51,475 bases of DNA. It comes from Gemmatimonadota bacterium (GTDB lineage Bacteria > Gemmatimonadota > Gemmatimonadetes > Palauibacterales > KS3-K002). A program made the position numbers and the translations under genes. Below the pieces are notes generated by a model. It searched no databases. It saw nothing but the letters and a program-made list of their open reading frames with translations, and was not told the DNA's origin. Shown here one piece after another: positions 9,308 through 16,944 of this stretch. The number at the start of each line of letters is the position of its first letter. Positions within the stretch are counted from its first letter, which is position 1. The stretch lies in the NCBI GenBank assembly GCA_020350785.1, contig CP070722.1:3507072-3558546 (forward strand), read 5' to 3'.

Positions 9308-9376
9308 GAAACCGACACCCGCCGTCCCTTCCTGGTTGGGCCGAACGGCGCCTCCGGCGGTGGAAACCGACACCCG
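9308..9376 (+). repeat. 14-bp direct repeat flanking a short intergenic segment
   Basis: GAAACCGACACCCG occurs at 9308-9321 and again at 9363-9376, between the PilX-like gene and the acyl-CoA dehydrogenase. A small GCGC-TAA-GCGC hairpin follows at about 9382-9392. The repeats could be a regulator site pair or a local duplication; no function can be assigned. Confidence 0.5.
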
Positions 9377-9475
9377 ACCTAGCGCTAAGCGCAATAATTT
9401 AACATACTTATCAGCTAAGCGGGCCCTGCGCCGCGATCTGGATTGCGCGTGTCGGGCCCGGAATCAAAGGAAACC

Positions 9476-10735
9476 ATGATCGAGCTGATCAGCAGCGTAG
9501 ACGACCGCTATCTGACCGACGAGCACCGGATGCTGCGGGGCGTGGTCAGGGAGTTTGCGGAGAACGAGGTCATGCCCATCGCGCGGGAAATCGATCGGGA
9601 GGCTCGTTTTCCCTGGGACAACGTGGCCAAGATGGCGGAGTTGGGGCTGTTCGGGGTGCCGTGGCCGGAGAAGTACGGCGGAGTCGGCATGGACACGCTG
9701 GCCTCTTCGATCGTCAGCGAGGAGCTGGCGAAGTTCTGCCCGTCGCACTCTATCACGGTGGGCGCGACGATAACGCTGGCGGCGAGCCCGATCTACGAGT
9801 TTGGCAACGAGGAACAGAAACAGAGATACCTGACGAAGCTGGCCCGGGGCGAGGTGTTGGGCGCCTTCGGGCTGACGGAGCCGGAGGCGGGATCGGACGC
9901 GCAGGGGACGCAGACGCGTGCCGAGCAAAAAGGCGATCATTGGGTACTGAACGGCAGCAAGATCTTCATCACGAATGGCGGCGTGGGCGAGATCTTCGTG
10001 GCCACGGCGGTGACGGGCGAGTTACCCGGCGGACGAAAGGAGATCAGCTCCTTCATCCTTAGCAAGCCGACGCGCGATCTGGAAGAGGCGCAGCGGGTCG
10101 GTGTGGGTCATGCAGAGGACCTGAAGTATACACCAGGCTTCCGTCACGGTACGAAAGAGGACAAGCTGGGCTGGCGTGCTTCCGACACGACGGAGCTTGT
10201 CTTCGAGGATGCGATCGTTTCCAACGAAGATATGCTGGGCCAGCGTGGCGCCGGGTTCAAGAACTTCATGCGGACGCTGGACGGCGGCCGGATCAGCATG
10301 GCGGCGCACCTGCTGTGAATCGCGGAGGGTGCGCTGGGGTTCACTTTGGAGTACACGCGGGAGCGCGTGCAGTTCAACACGCGGATCTGCGACTTTCAGG
10401 GGGTCAGGTTCGACTTCGCGGATTGGTGGACGCGCATCGAGGCGGGCAAGCATCTGACGTATCACGCCGCGATGCTCCGGCAGGCGGGCAAGCCGCACAG
10501 TAAGGAGGCGGCGATGGCCAAGCTGTACTGCTCCGAGCTCGCGGCTTGGGCGACCACGAAAGCGGTACAGTTCCACGGCGGCTACGGCTACACAAGCGAA
10601 TATCCCGTGGAGCGCCTCATGCGGGATTCGAAGATAGGGGAGATCGGAGAAGGAACCTCCGAGATCCAGAGGACTGTGATAGCGCGCCATCTCCTCGGCC
10701 CGGAGATGACGGGGGGGGAGGTTGGCGCGACATGA
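9476..10735 (+). pseudogene. Acyl-CoA dehydrogenase interrupted by an in-frame TGA codon
   Basis: A 419-codon acyl-CoA dehydrogenase frame (FAD-dependent alpha,beta-dehydrogenation of acyl-CoA in beta-oxidation), starting at ATG 9476 behind AAGGA. The N-terminal helical domain and beta-domain are intact (FGLTEPEAGSDAQG, KIFITNGGVG). At 10316-10318, codon 281, a TGA stands exactly where homologues have glycine (GGRISxAAxxLG then IAxGALE). The same frame continues without any shift through EYTRERVQF, FHGGYGY and the catalytic-base motif IGEGTSEIQR (E392 by this count) to a normal end. Translation stopping at TGA would yield 280 residues lacking the catalytic glutamate. A GGA-to-TGA substitution is the simplest explanation, either real or a base-call error. 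It lies just upstream of rng. Confidence 0.85.
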
Positions 10736-10762
10736 ATGCACGGATGGTAAGAAAAGCGAAAC

Positions 10763-12274
10763 ATGAAAAGGCAGATACTAATCAGCGCGGCTCCCCACGA
10801 GACGCGAGTCGCGATACTGGAGGACAACGTCCTCGTCGAGCTCATGCTCGACCGCCCGGACGCGCAGCGGATGGTGGGCGACATCTATCTGGGGCGCGTC
10901 GAGGGCGTCCTACCGGGAATCCAGGCCGCCTTCGTTAACATCGGGACAGACAAGGCCGCCTTTCTCCACGTCTCCGATCTAGCCGACGAGGATCCGGAAG
11001 CGTCGGAGGAGGAGAAGGGCGTCAAGCGCTACCCGCCCATCCAGACGTTGATCCGGAAGGGCGAGGACATACTCGTCCAGGTGACCAAGGAGCCGATCGG
11101 GACGAAGGGGCCACGGGTCACAGCGCAGATCTCGCTGCCCGGCCGCTATCTGGTCTACATGCCGAGAAGCGAGCACATAGGGGTGTCGCGGAAGATCGAG
11201 GACCGGGAGGAGCGCTCGCGACTGCGCAGGCTGATGCGCGATGTGCTCAAGCAGGAACCGGGCGGCGTGATCGTGAGGACGGTGGGCGAAGACGCCAAGC
11301 GCAAGTCCCTGGAGCGCGAACTGCAAGGGCTGATGAAGACCTGGAAGCGGATCGAGAGCCGGGTGGCGCAGCATCAGGCGCCAGCGCAAATCCACAAAGA
11401 GGCGCACCTGGCGGCCGGCATCATTCGCGACCTCTTCAGTGAGAAGGTAGACGCGCTGATCGTCGATTCGCGAGAGATCTTCAACGAGGTCAGAGGCTAC
11501 CTCGAGGCGGTGGACCCCGATCTGATGCGGCGCGTGAGCCTGCACGAAGGCGCGGTTACGCTGTTCGACAAGTACGAGATCGAGGACGAGATCCGCCGGT
11601 CGTTCGAGCGACGGGTCGAGCTGCCGTCGGGCGGTCACATCGTGATCGAGTCCACCGAAGGCCTGGTGGCCATCGACGTGAATACCGGTCGTTACACCGG
11701 CAAGAAGGACCCCGAGAAGACGATCCTGCGCACCAATCTGGACGCGGCGCGCGAGGTCGCTCGCCAGCTGAGGCTACGGGACATCGGCGGCATCATCGTT
11801 GTCGATTTCATCGACATGGAGGACAAGGCGAACCGCGATCGGGTCATGCAGGAACTGCGACTCCACCTGAGCCGAGATCGGGCACGCACCAAAGCCTTTC
11901 AGATCTCCGAGCTGGGGCTCGTGGAGATGACCCGGCAGCGCGTTCGTCCCAGCATCTACCACACGGTCACCCGGCCCTGTCCCTACTGCAACGGCGCGGG
12001 GCGGATCGTCACGCCGATCACCGTCGTGCGGCGGATCGAGCGGGCAGTCAGGCGGGTGGCGGCGGCGCGCGAAGAGAAGCGCCTGGTCATCCGGCTGCAC
12101 CCTGAGGTCGCACTACACGTGCTGGAGGAAGAACCGAACCTGTTGCGCCGGTTGGAGTCGGATCTCAAGGTCGATATCGAGCTGCGCGACGACCCGCTGA
12201 TGCGGGCGGACGAGTTCCGGATTCTGGCCGGGCCGGCGGACGTCGACGTGACCAGTCGCTACGCGGTGGCCTGA
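10763..12274 (+). CDS. rng: Ribonuclease G/E family endoribonuclease
   Basis: A 503-residue single-strand-specific endoribonuclease for rRNA maturation and mRNA decay. The S1 RNA-binding domain occupies about 35-125 (VGDIYLGRVEGVLPGIQAAFVNIG). The DNase I-like catalytic region contains the metal-binding aspartate in IDVNTGRYTG (D305, matching D303 of E. coli RNase E) and the second aspartate in IIVVDFIDME. The zinc-link CPYCNGAG has C406 and C409. The protein ends shortly after and has none of the long disordered degradosome scaffold of RNase E, so it is the RNase G-like short form. Position immediately before rplU-rpmA is a widespread conserved arrangement. It follows the acyl-CoA dehydrogenase by 27 bp and may be co-transcribed with it. 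Confidence 0.93.
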   Translation: MKRQILISAAPHETRVAILEDNVLVELMLDRPDAQRMVGDIYLGRVEGVLPGIQAAFVNIGTDKAAFLHVSDLADEDPEASEEEKGVKRYPPIQTLIRKGEDILVQVTKEPIGTKGPRVTAQISLPGRYLVYMPRSEHIGVSRKIEDREERSRLRRLMRDVLKQEPGGVIVRTVGEDAKRKSLERELQGLMKTWKRIESRVAQHQAPAQIHKEAHLAAGIIRDLFSEKVDALIVDSREIFNEVRGYLEAVDPDLMRRVSLHEGAVTLFDKYEIEDEIRRSFERRVELPSGGHIVIESTEGLVAIDVNTGRYTGKKDPEKTILRTNLDAAREVARQLRLRDIGGIIVVDFIDMEDKANRDRVMQELRLHLSRDRARTKAFQISELGLVEMTRQRVRPSIYHTVTRPCPYCNGAGRIVTPITVVRRIERAVRRVAAAREEKRLVIRLHPEVALHVLEEEPNLLRRLESDLKVDIELRDDPLMRADEFRILAGPADVDVTSRYAVA

Positions 12275-12298
12275 AGCGGCGGCCGGGGCCCTAGGGCG

Positions 12299-12327
12299 TT
12301 GACAGCCAGGCCTGGGACGGATAGGCT
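12299..12327 (+). promoter_or_regulatory. Candidate promoter for rplU-rpmA
   Basis: A perfect TTGACA at 12299-12304 is followed after 17 bp by TAGGCT (12322-12327, three of six consensus positions). The predicted start lies near 12334, giving a leader of about 37 nt before the rplU GTG. It would allow ribosomal-protein expression independent of rng. Confidence 0.5.
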
Positions 12328-12370
12328 TGAAGGTTCTGGAAATCGCTAACACATACCGGATTGACAGGCT

Positions 12371-12955
12371 GTGACTTACGCCATCTTCAAGGCTGCCGGC
12401 TTCCAGTATAGGGCGGAACTGGGCGACGTTGTGCGCCTGCCCGCGCTGGACGTCGAATCGGGCGATACCGTCACCTTCGATGAAGTGCTCCTGGGTGCCG
12501 CCGGCGGTGATATCATGATCGGACGACCGCGGCTGGAAGGTGCCGCGGTACGCGCTCGGGTTCTGCGGCATGGCCGGGCCGACAAGATCGTGGTCTTCAA
12601 GTTCAAGCGACGCAAGAACTATCGCCGCAAGACCGGTCATCGGCAGGGTTTCACCGAGGTCAGGGTGAGCGAGATCGACCTGGGCGGCAAACACCGAGTG
12701 ACGCTGGAAGAGGTGAAGAAGCCGGCCCCGAAGAAGCCCAAGGCTGAGAAGAAGGCCGAGGCGAAGGCGGCCGCGCCCGAGAAGGCCAAGGCAGCGGCGA
12801 AGCCCAAGGCAGCGGCGAAGCCCAAGACGAAGCGGGAGGCTCCGGCCGCCAAGGCGGCCAAGCCCAAGGCCGAGGCGAAGCCCAAGGCGAGCGCGAAAAA
12901 GAAGAGCGAGGCTAAAGGCAAGGCCACCTCGAAGTCCAAGAAGAAGAAATCGTAG
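12371..12955 (+). CDS. rplU: 50S ribosomal protein L21 with long Lys/Ala/Pro-rich C-terminal tail
   Basis: A 194-residue bL21, nearly twice the usual length of about 100. The first 105 residues are a normal L21 (TYAIFKAAGFQYRAELGD, FDEVLL, FKFKRRKNYRRKTGHRQGFTEVRV), which binds 23S rRNA on the large subunit. After residue 115 the chain becomes a low-complexity tail of Lys, Ala, Pro and Glu with near-repeats of AAKPKA and ending SKKKKS. The tail is codon-rich in GCC/AAG like its neighbours, so it looks native. Such tails resemble histone H1-like or RNA-binding disordered extensions. The start is GTG 12371; the gene is 9 bp before rpmA. Confidence 0.93.
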   Translation: MTYAIFKAAGFQYRAELGDVVRLPALDVESGDTVTFDEVLLGAAGGDIMIGRPRLEGAAVRARVLRHGRADKIVVFKFKRRKNYRRKTGHRQGFTEVRVSEIDLGGKHRVTLEEVKKPAPKKPKAEKKAEAKAAAPEKAKAAAKPKAAAKPKTKREAPAAKAAKPKAEAKPKASAKKKSEAKGKATSKSKKKKS

Positions 12956-12964
12956 GGGGATCTC

Positions 12965-13219
12965 ATGGCTCACAAGAAGGCCGGTGGGTCGACCCGAAAC
13001 GGGCGCGACAGCAATCCGAAGTACCTGGGCGTCAAGAAGTATGGCGGCCAGTTCGTGCAGGCCGGCAACATCATCATGCGGCAGCGGGGCACGAAGTTCC
13101 ATCCCGGCCACAACGTGGGACGCGGCGGCGATGACACGCTTTTTGCCTTGGCTGATGGCTTCGTGAGTTTCGGGTCCCAGCGGGGACGCCGGACCGTATC
13201 GGTTGTCCCGGAGGCTTGA
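12965..13219 (+). CDS. rpmA: 50S ribosomal protein L27
   Basis: An 84-residue bL27 of normal length. It begins [20 protein letters not shown], so the N-terminus that reaches into the peptidyl-transferase centre is directly encoded with no Firmicutes-type cleaved pre-sequence. The conserved core [15 protein letters not shown] and [13 protein letters not shown] is complete. A GGGGGAT ribosome-binding sequence precedes the ATG. It closes the rng-rplU-rpmA unit and is followed by an intrinsic terminator. Confidence 0.97.
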   Translation: MAHKKAGGSTRNGRDSNPKYLGVKKYGGQFVQAGNIIMRQRGTKFHPGHNVGRGGDDTLFALADGFVSFGSQRGRRTVSVVPEA

Positions 13220-13253
13220 GGGCTTGTCCGTCCAGCCTCCGACAGGAAAGGGA

Positions 13254-13282
13254 AGCCCGGCTCGCGCCGGGCTCTTTCGTTT
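13254..13282 (+). terminator. Rho-independent terminator after rpmA
   Basis: A perfect 8-bp stem AGCCCGGC/GCCGGGCT closes a TCGC tetraloop (13254-13273) and is followed by CTTTCGTTT. It lies between convergent rpmA and the DinB gene, whose stop is only 7 bp away. The opposite strand carries a pyrimidine-rich tail too, so it may serve both directions. Confidence 0.85.
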
Positions 13283-13288
13283 AGGCTA

Positions 13289-13798
13289 TCATTCGAAGGT
13301 CTCGTCGGCCGATGGCCCATAAGTGCCGGGAACGGGCGCACCCACCAGCCTGAGGAAGACGGTGAGCTGGCCGCGATGGTGGATGGTGTGATTGAAGAGT
13401 GTGCTGCGCACGACGCCGATGCGTGGAGCCGTGAACACCTGGTTTCCTCCTTTCAACAAGGTCCACTGCTTCCGGAAGTCCTCGTCGCTCGTCGAGCCTG
13501 CCAGCTCGCGCAACTTCGCGACGTTCTTATCGAACAGGTCGAGTATCTCGGCCACGGAACCCAGCTCTTGGGGCTGAAACGGGGGTGCGCCGGGCGGCGC
13601 GATGTCGAATTCGTCCCGGCTCAACATGACCTCTCCCCAGGCGGGCAACTCGGCGATATGTGTAGCCAGACGGGATAGGGTCATCGATTTCTCGTGCGGC
13701 CGCCAGGCCAGCTTGTCCTCGGGGATATTCTCGAGGACCTTGCGAGTCGCCGCTGCCTCCTGCTGCAGCTCGATGAGTAAGGACTCGTTGATCGCCAC
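13289..13798 (-). CDS. DinB-family four-helix protein
   Basis: A 169-residue cytoplasmic protein of the DinB/YfiT-like family. The three metal-coordinating histidines are visible: H47 in LATHIAELP and two within NHTIHHRGQL (H137, H141). DinB-family proteins include bacillithiol and mycothiol transferases and many uncharacterised metal-dependent enzymes; the thiol cofactor used here is unknown. The length is normal. The gene is monocistronic, divergent from the metallo-beta-lactamase-fold gene and convergent with rpmA. Confidence 0.85.
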   Translation of the reverse strand: MAINESLLIELQQEAAATRKVLENIPEDKLAWRPHEKSMTLSRLATHIAELPAWGEVMLSRDEFDIAPPGAPPFQPQELGSVAEILDLFDKNVAKLRELAGSTSDEDFRKQWTLLKGGNQVFTAPRIGVVRSTLFNHTIHHRGQLTVFLRLVGAPVPGTYGPSADETFE

Positions 13799-13907
13799 GA
13801 TTCACGCTCCTCCGGTGGTCAGCGAATACCCATGGGGGCGGCGAAAGTAGATGGACTTCGGCGCCGAGACAAGCGGGCGCTGCAGGCTCGATCCTCGGTC
13901 CGACTCG

Positions 13908-13936
13908 TTGCTGGGGCAGGGGTCCGGGCCTAGATT
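13908..13936 (+). promoter_or_regulatory. Candidate promoter for the metallo-beta-lactamase-fold gene
   Basis: TTGCTG (13908-13913), a 17-bp spacer and TAGATT (13931-13936) match consensus at 3/6 and 4/6 positions. The predicted start near 13943 gives a leader of about 30 nt, consistent with the ATG at 13974. Confidence 0.35.
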
Positions 13937-13973
13937 CGCGGCCTGACTCGTTCTCCTCTACCCAGACGGAAAG

Positions 13974-14918
13974 ATGCTGCGCTTCACGATGACCGCTGCC
14001 ATGTTCCTCGGCGCTGCCCTGGCCTGTGATGCGGACGTCGGCTCGGATGTCGGCACACGCCGGGCGACGCCGGTGGACCCGTCGCCTCGGACACAGATCG
14101 TCTTGCTGGGTAGCGGCACGCCGAACGCCGATCCCGACCGTTCGGGTCCTGCGGTCGCCATCGTAGTCGACGACGTGCCCTACCTGATCGACCTGGGTCC
14201 GGGTGTCGTGCGACGCGCGGCCGCCGCCCAACGGTCGGGCATCGAGGGGCTGGCCGTCCGCAACTTGCGCACGGCATTTCTGACGCACCTGCACAGCGAT
14301 CACACGTTGGGCTATGCCGACTTCATCTTCACGCCGTGGGTGCTGGAACGCGACTTGCCGGCTCAGGTCTACGGACCTAAGGGCACGATGGCGATGACGG
14401 AACACCTGCTGGCGGCCTACGAAGAGGACGTCCGCATCCGGATCGATGGCTTGGAACCTGCCAACAGCGAGGGCTACAAGGTCGAGGTTCACGAGATCGA
14501 GCCCGGCCTGGTGTTCGAGGACGAGCGCGTGCGGGTGACGGCGTTCCTTGTCGATCACGGGTCGTGGATGCAGGCGTTCGGCTTTCGCTTCGAGACGCCT
14601 GACCAGACGATCGTGCTCTCGGGTGACACGCGTCCCATCGAGCGCATCACTGAGTACTGTCAGGGCTGTGACGTGCTGATTCACGAGGTCTACTCGGAAG
14701 CCGGCTTTCAGCGGCGCGAGCCCGAGTGGCAGAGATATCATGCCAGCTTCCACACTTCAACGCGGGAGCTGAGCGCCATCGCGGGACGAGCCCGGCCGGG
14801 CCTGCTCGTCCTGTACCACCAGCTGCTTTGGGGGTCGACTCCGGATGAGCTGGTGCAGGAGATACGCCGCGGCTACGACGGTGCCGTCGCCTACGGTCGG
14901 GATCTGGATGTCTTCTGA
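13974..14918 (+). CDS. Exported metallo-beta-lactamase-fold hydrolase (RNase Z/arylsulfatase-like)
   Basis: A 314-residue protein with an N-terminal export signal (MTAAMFLGAALAC) ending in a weak lipobox-like ALAC, so it may be a lipoprotein. The fold begins at TQIVLLGSGTPNADP, the signature of the RNase Z/ElaC-like branch. The zinc motif THLHSDH (H105, H107, D109, H110) is followed by further ligands (VDHG, LSGDTRP, and HASFHTS near the C-terminus). Exported members of this branch are usually annotated as arylsulfatase- or lactonase-like, not as tRNA nucleases, because their substrate is outside the cytoplasm. The substrate is unknown. It is followed by the convergent patatin gene. Confidence 0.8.
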   Translation: MLRFTMTAAMFLGAALACDADVGSDVGTRRATPVDPSPRTQIVLLGSGTPNADPDRSGPAVAIVVDDVPYLIDLGPGVVRRAAAAQRSGIEGLAVRNLRTAFLTHLHSDHTLGYADFIFTPWVLERDLPAQVYGPKGTMAMTEHLLAAYEEDVRIRIDGLEPANSEGYKVEVHEIEPGLVFEDERVRVTAFLVDHGSWMQAFGFRFETPDQTIVLSGDTRPIERITEYCQGCDVLIHEVYSEAGFQRREPEWQRYHASFHTSTRELSAIAGRARPGLLVLYHQLLWGSTPDELVQEIRRGYDGAVAYGRDLDVF

Positions 14919-14972
14919 GATCTCAGCGCCGGCCGCTGCGGAGAGCTGCCACAGTACGGTGTCGGTAGCGTC

Positions 14973-16094
14973 CTAGTCTCCGCCGACCAAGAACCGCTCC
15001 AGCTCGCCCCAGTTACTTAGGGCATCCTCGTATCCCAGCTCGATGACCTGTCCGAGATAGGGTTGCTCGAAGATCAGGTAGCTGAGGAGTTCGGCGCCAC
15101 GGAGTCGCCGCACGCCGAGGCCGCGCAGCATCAGCTTGAGCGAACGGGGCAGGTTGTTCTGGTACCCTTCGGCTAGCTTGCCGAGGTCGCGCGAGGGGCG
15201 GATGACATGGAGTCCGACTCTCCGCAGTCCGTCGGTATTCGGTGTGCCGGGAGGCAGTAGCGCGAGCAGGCGGTTCAGGCGCTGAAGACGCTCCGCATCC
15301 CCCTCCAGGGTATCGAGGAAGACGGTGTTGAAGAGCATGCCGAGCACCCGTGCGGGCGGCGGATAGCTGGCGCTGGCGAGCTCGCGCACCTCGGAGAGGG
15401 ATGGGCTGTAGCGAGTGGAGATCGCCAGTAGACGGGTTGTACCCAAGTGTATGGCCGGCGCGAGAGGGGCAGCCTGACGAATGCTGCCATCGCCGTAGTA
15501 CTCGCCGTCGGCCATGATGGCAGGGAAGATCAATGGCAGGGCACCGGATGCCATGACGTGATCTTCGCTGATCTGGGTCCGCACACCGCAGCGGCGGGCA
15601 CGCTCCCAGGTCGGGACATCAGGAGCCCCCTGCACGAAGGTCACCGTCTGGCCGGTCGCGTAGCGTGTGGCGGTCAGCGCCAGGGCGCGCAGCCGGCCGG
15701 CGCGCACGTTATCCTCGATGCCCGCGATGTCGAGTCGTTCTTCGAGGAACTCGCGAAGCGGGGTCGTGTCGAGCAGTCCGCGCAGTTGGGGAAGCAGAGC
15801 GTTACCTCTGGCACCGAAGGCCCAGAACCAGCCGAGGCCACGCCGGCTCAGGCTGCTGAGGTCGCTACGGAATATGCGCTCGATGGTCAAGCAGGCCCAG
15901 GCGTCGGATAGGCGTTCGAGCACCTCGGCCGGCGTTCCACGATGTCCGGCGAGAAAGGCGGCGTTGATGGCGCCGGCGGAGACGCCCACGATGATGGGGA
16001 ACCGGACGTCGGGGGCTTTTTCCGCGATGTAGGAGAGTACGCCGACTTGGTAGGCGGCGCGCGCGCCTCCTCCAGTCAACACGAGTCCGTTCAT
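14973..16094 (-). CDS. Patatin-like phospholipase
   Basis: A 373-residue patatin-fold lipid acyl hydrolase using a Ser-Asp dyad. The oxyanion-hole motif GGGARAAYQVG lies at 8-18, the nucleophile elbow GVSAG has S39, and the catalytic aspartate is D202 in YYGDGS. No signal peptide is visible, so it acts in the cytoplasm or at the inner membrane face. The C-terminal extension (PRSLKLMLRGLGVRRL, then LSYLIFEQPYLGQVIELG) matches the bacterial patatin subgroup with a conserved tail. A monocistronic gene, convergent with the metallo-hydrolase. Confidence 0.9.
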   Translation of the reverse strand: MNGLVLTGGGARAAYQVGVLSYIAEKAPDVRFPIIVGVSAGAINAAFLAGHRGTPAEVLERLSDAWACLTIERIFRSDLSSLSRRGLGWFWAFGARGNALLPQLRGLLDTTPLREFLEERLDIAGIEDNVRAGRLRALALTATRYATGQTVTFVQGAPDVPTWERARRCGVRTQISEDHVMASGALPLIFPAIMADGEYYGDGSIRQAAPLAPAIHLGTTRLLAISTRYSPSLSEVRELASASYPPPARVLGMLFNTVFLDTLEGDAERLQRLNRLLALLPPGTPNTDGLRRVGLHVIRPSRDLGKLAEGYQNNLPRSLKLMLRGLGVRRLRGAELLSYLIFEQPYLGQVIELGYEDALSNWGELERFLVGGD

Positions 16095-16217
16095 CGTGGT
16101 TCGACCATGAAGTACGAATTATTAAGGGATCGATAGGGCGGGGCGACCTGCGCGACGCTCGCAATCTGGAGACGTCGGCGCCAAGGGACAAGCGGTGGGC
16201 GCCGGCCTACTTTACAG

Positions 16218-16841
16218 CTAGCGACGGGGCTGCACGTCGGTGACGTGCCAACTGGTACCTCGGCGCTGAAAGGCCATTCGCAAATCGAGCTCGACTCGCC
16301 GCCGTTCCGACGTGCGGCTGAGCCTGTAGTTCATCGTCTGCCGGACGACCGCATCGGCAGACCCGTCGTGGACGTTCAGCGCCCGTGGAGCCATGCTGAC
16401 CTGGAGCTGGTCGACTCGATCGAACCAGATCTTCAGGTATTCGAGATCGTCCGCCGGCAGGATCCCGCCGTAGACCTCGTCCCGGACGCGCTGTATGTCC
16501 TCGGCTTCCAGCGCCTGGCGATACGCATCGAGCACGGCGGCGATCTCCGCGTCGGCGCCCGAACCGACGGCTGGCAGCGCTTCGGCGGGTTGTTCGCCGA
16601 CCGCCGGCGCCTGATCCGGCACGACTGGTGCGCCGGTCAGCTGACCGACGGCGGCACGGAGGGCGGCGACCTCCCCGATCAGGCGGAGCTGTTCCGCGCG
16701 AAGCTGGGCGAGCTCGGCCTGGATGTCAGCGGCCGTTCTGGTGCCGGCGCACCCCGAGAGTGCCAATGCCAGCAGGACCGCGAGCGTTCTGGGCGGACCT
16801 GGTCGATGCCGCCCTGCGGCATGGAGTTCGGCGTTTCCCAC
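16218..16841 (-). CDS. Lipoprotein with coiled coil and NTF2-like domain
   Basis: About 207 residues. I choose GTG 16839-16841, which has GAAAGGG upstream and does not overlap the symporter stop. A signal peptide (RTLAVLLALALSGC) ends in a good lipobox LSGC. A short coiled coil (ADIQAELAQLRAEQLRLIGEVAALRAAVGQL) and a Pro/Ala linker follow. The C-terminal 105 residues look like an NTF2/SnoaL-type cone (EIAAVLDAYRQALEAEDIQRV, then alternating beta strands ending RRGTSWHVTDVQ). Such domains act as ligand or protein-binding modules; the function here is unknown. It lies 103 bp behind the symporter in the same direction. Confidence 0.65.
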   Translation of the reverse strand: MGNAELHAAGRHRPGPPRTLAVLLALALSGCAGTRTAADIQAELAQLRAEQLRLIGEVAALRAAVGQLTGAPVVPDQAPAVGEQPAEALPAVGSGADAEIAAVLDAYRQALEAEDIQRVRDEVYGGILPADDLEYLKIWFDRVDQLQVSMAPRALNVHDGSADAVVRQTMNYRLSRTSERRRVELDLRMAFQRRGTSWHVTDVQPRR

Positions 16842-16944
16842 TGTTGCCACCCTTTCGGTCGGATGTCGTACTCGGCGGGACGGCAGCTCCTGCGCGGTCG
16901 CGAGGCCGGTGCCGGCGATCGGGGCAGGCGCGGACATCAGCAAG

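Noticed and set aside
10316-10375. Selenocysteine at the acyl-CoA dehydrogenase TGA
   Set aside because: The position is glycine in the family, no selenoprotein version is known to me, and the only downstream stem (GCGCT/AGCGC) has a 26-base loop that does not fit SECIS rules.
12720-12950. Tandem repeat or CRISPR-like array in the rplU tail
   Set aside because: The repeats are irregular Lys/Ala/Pro codons within a continuous reading frame; no spacer structure.
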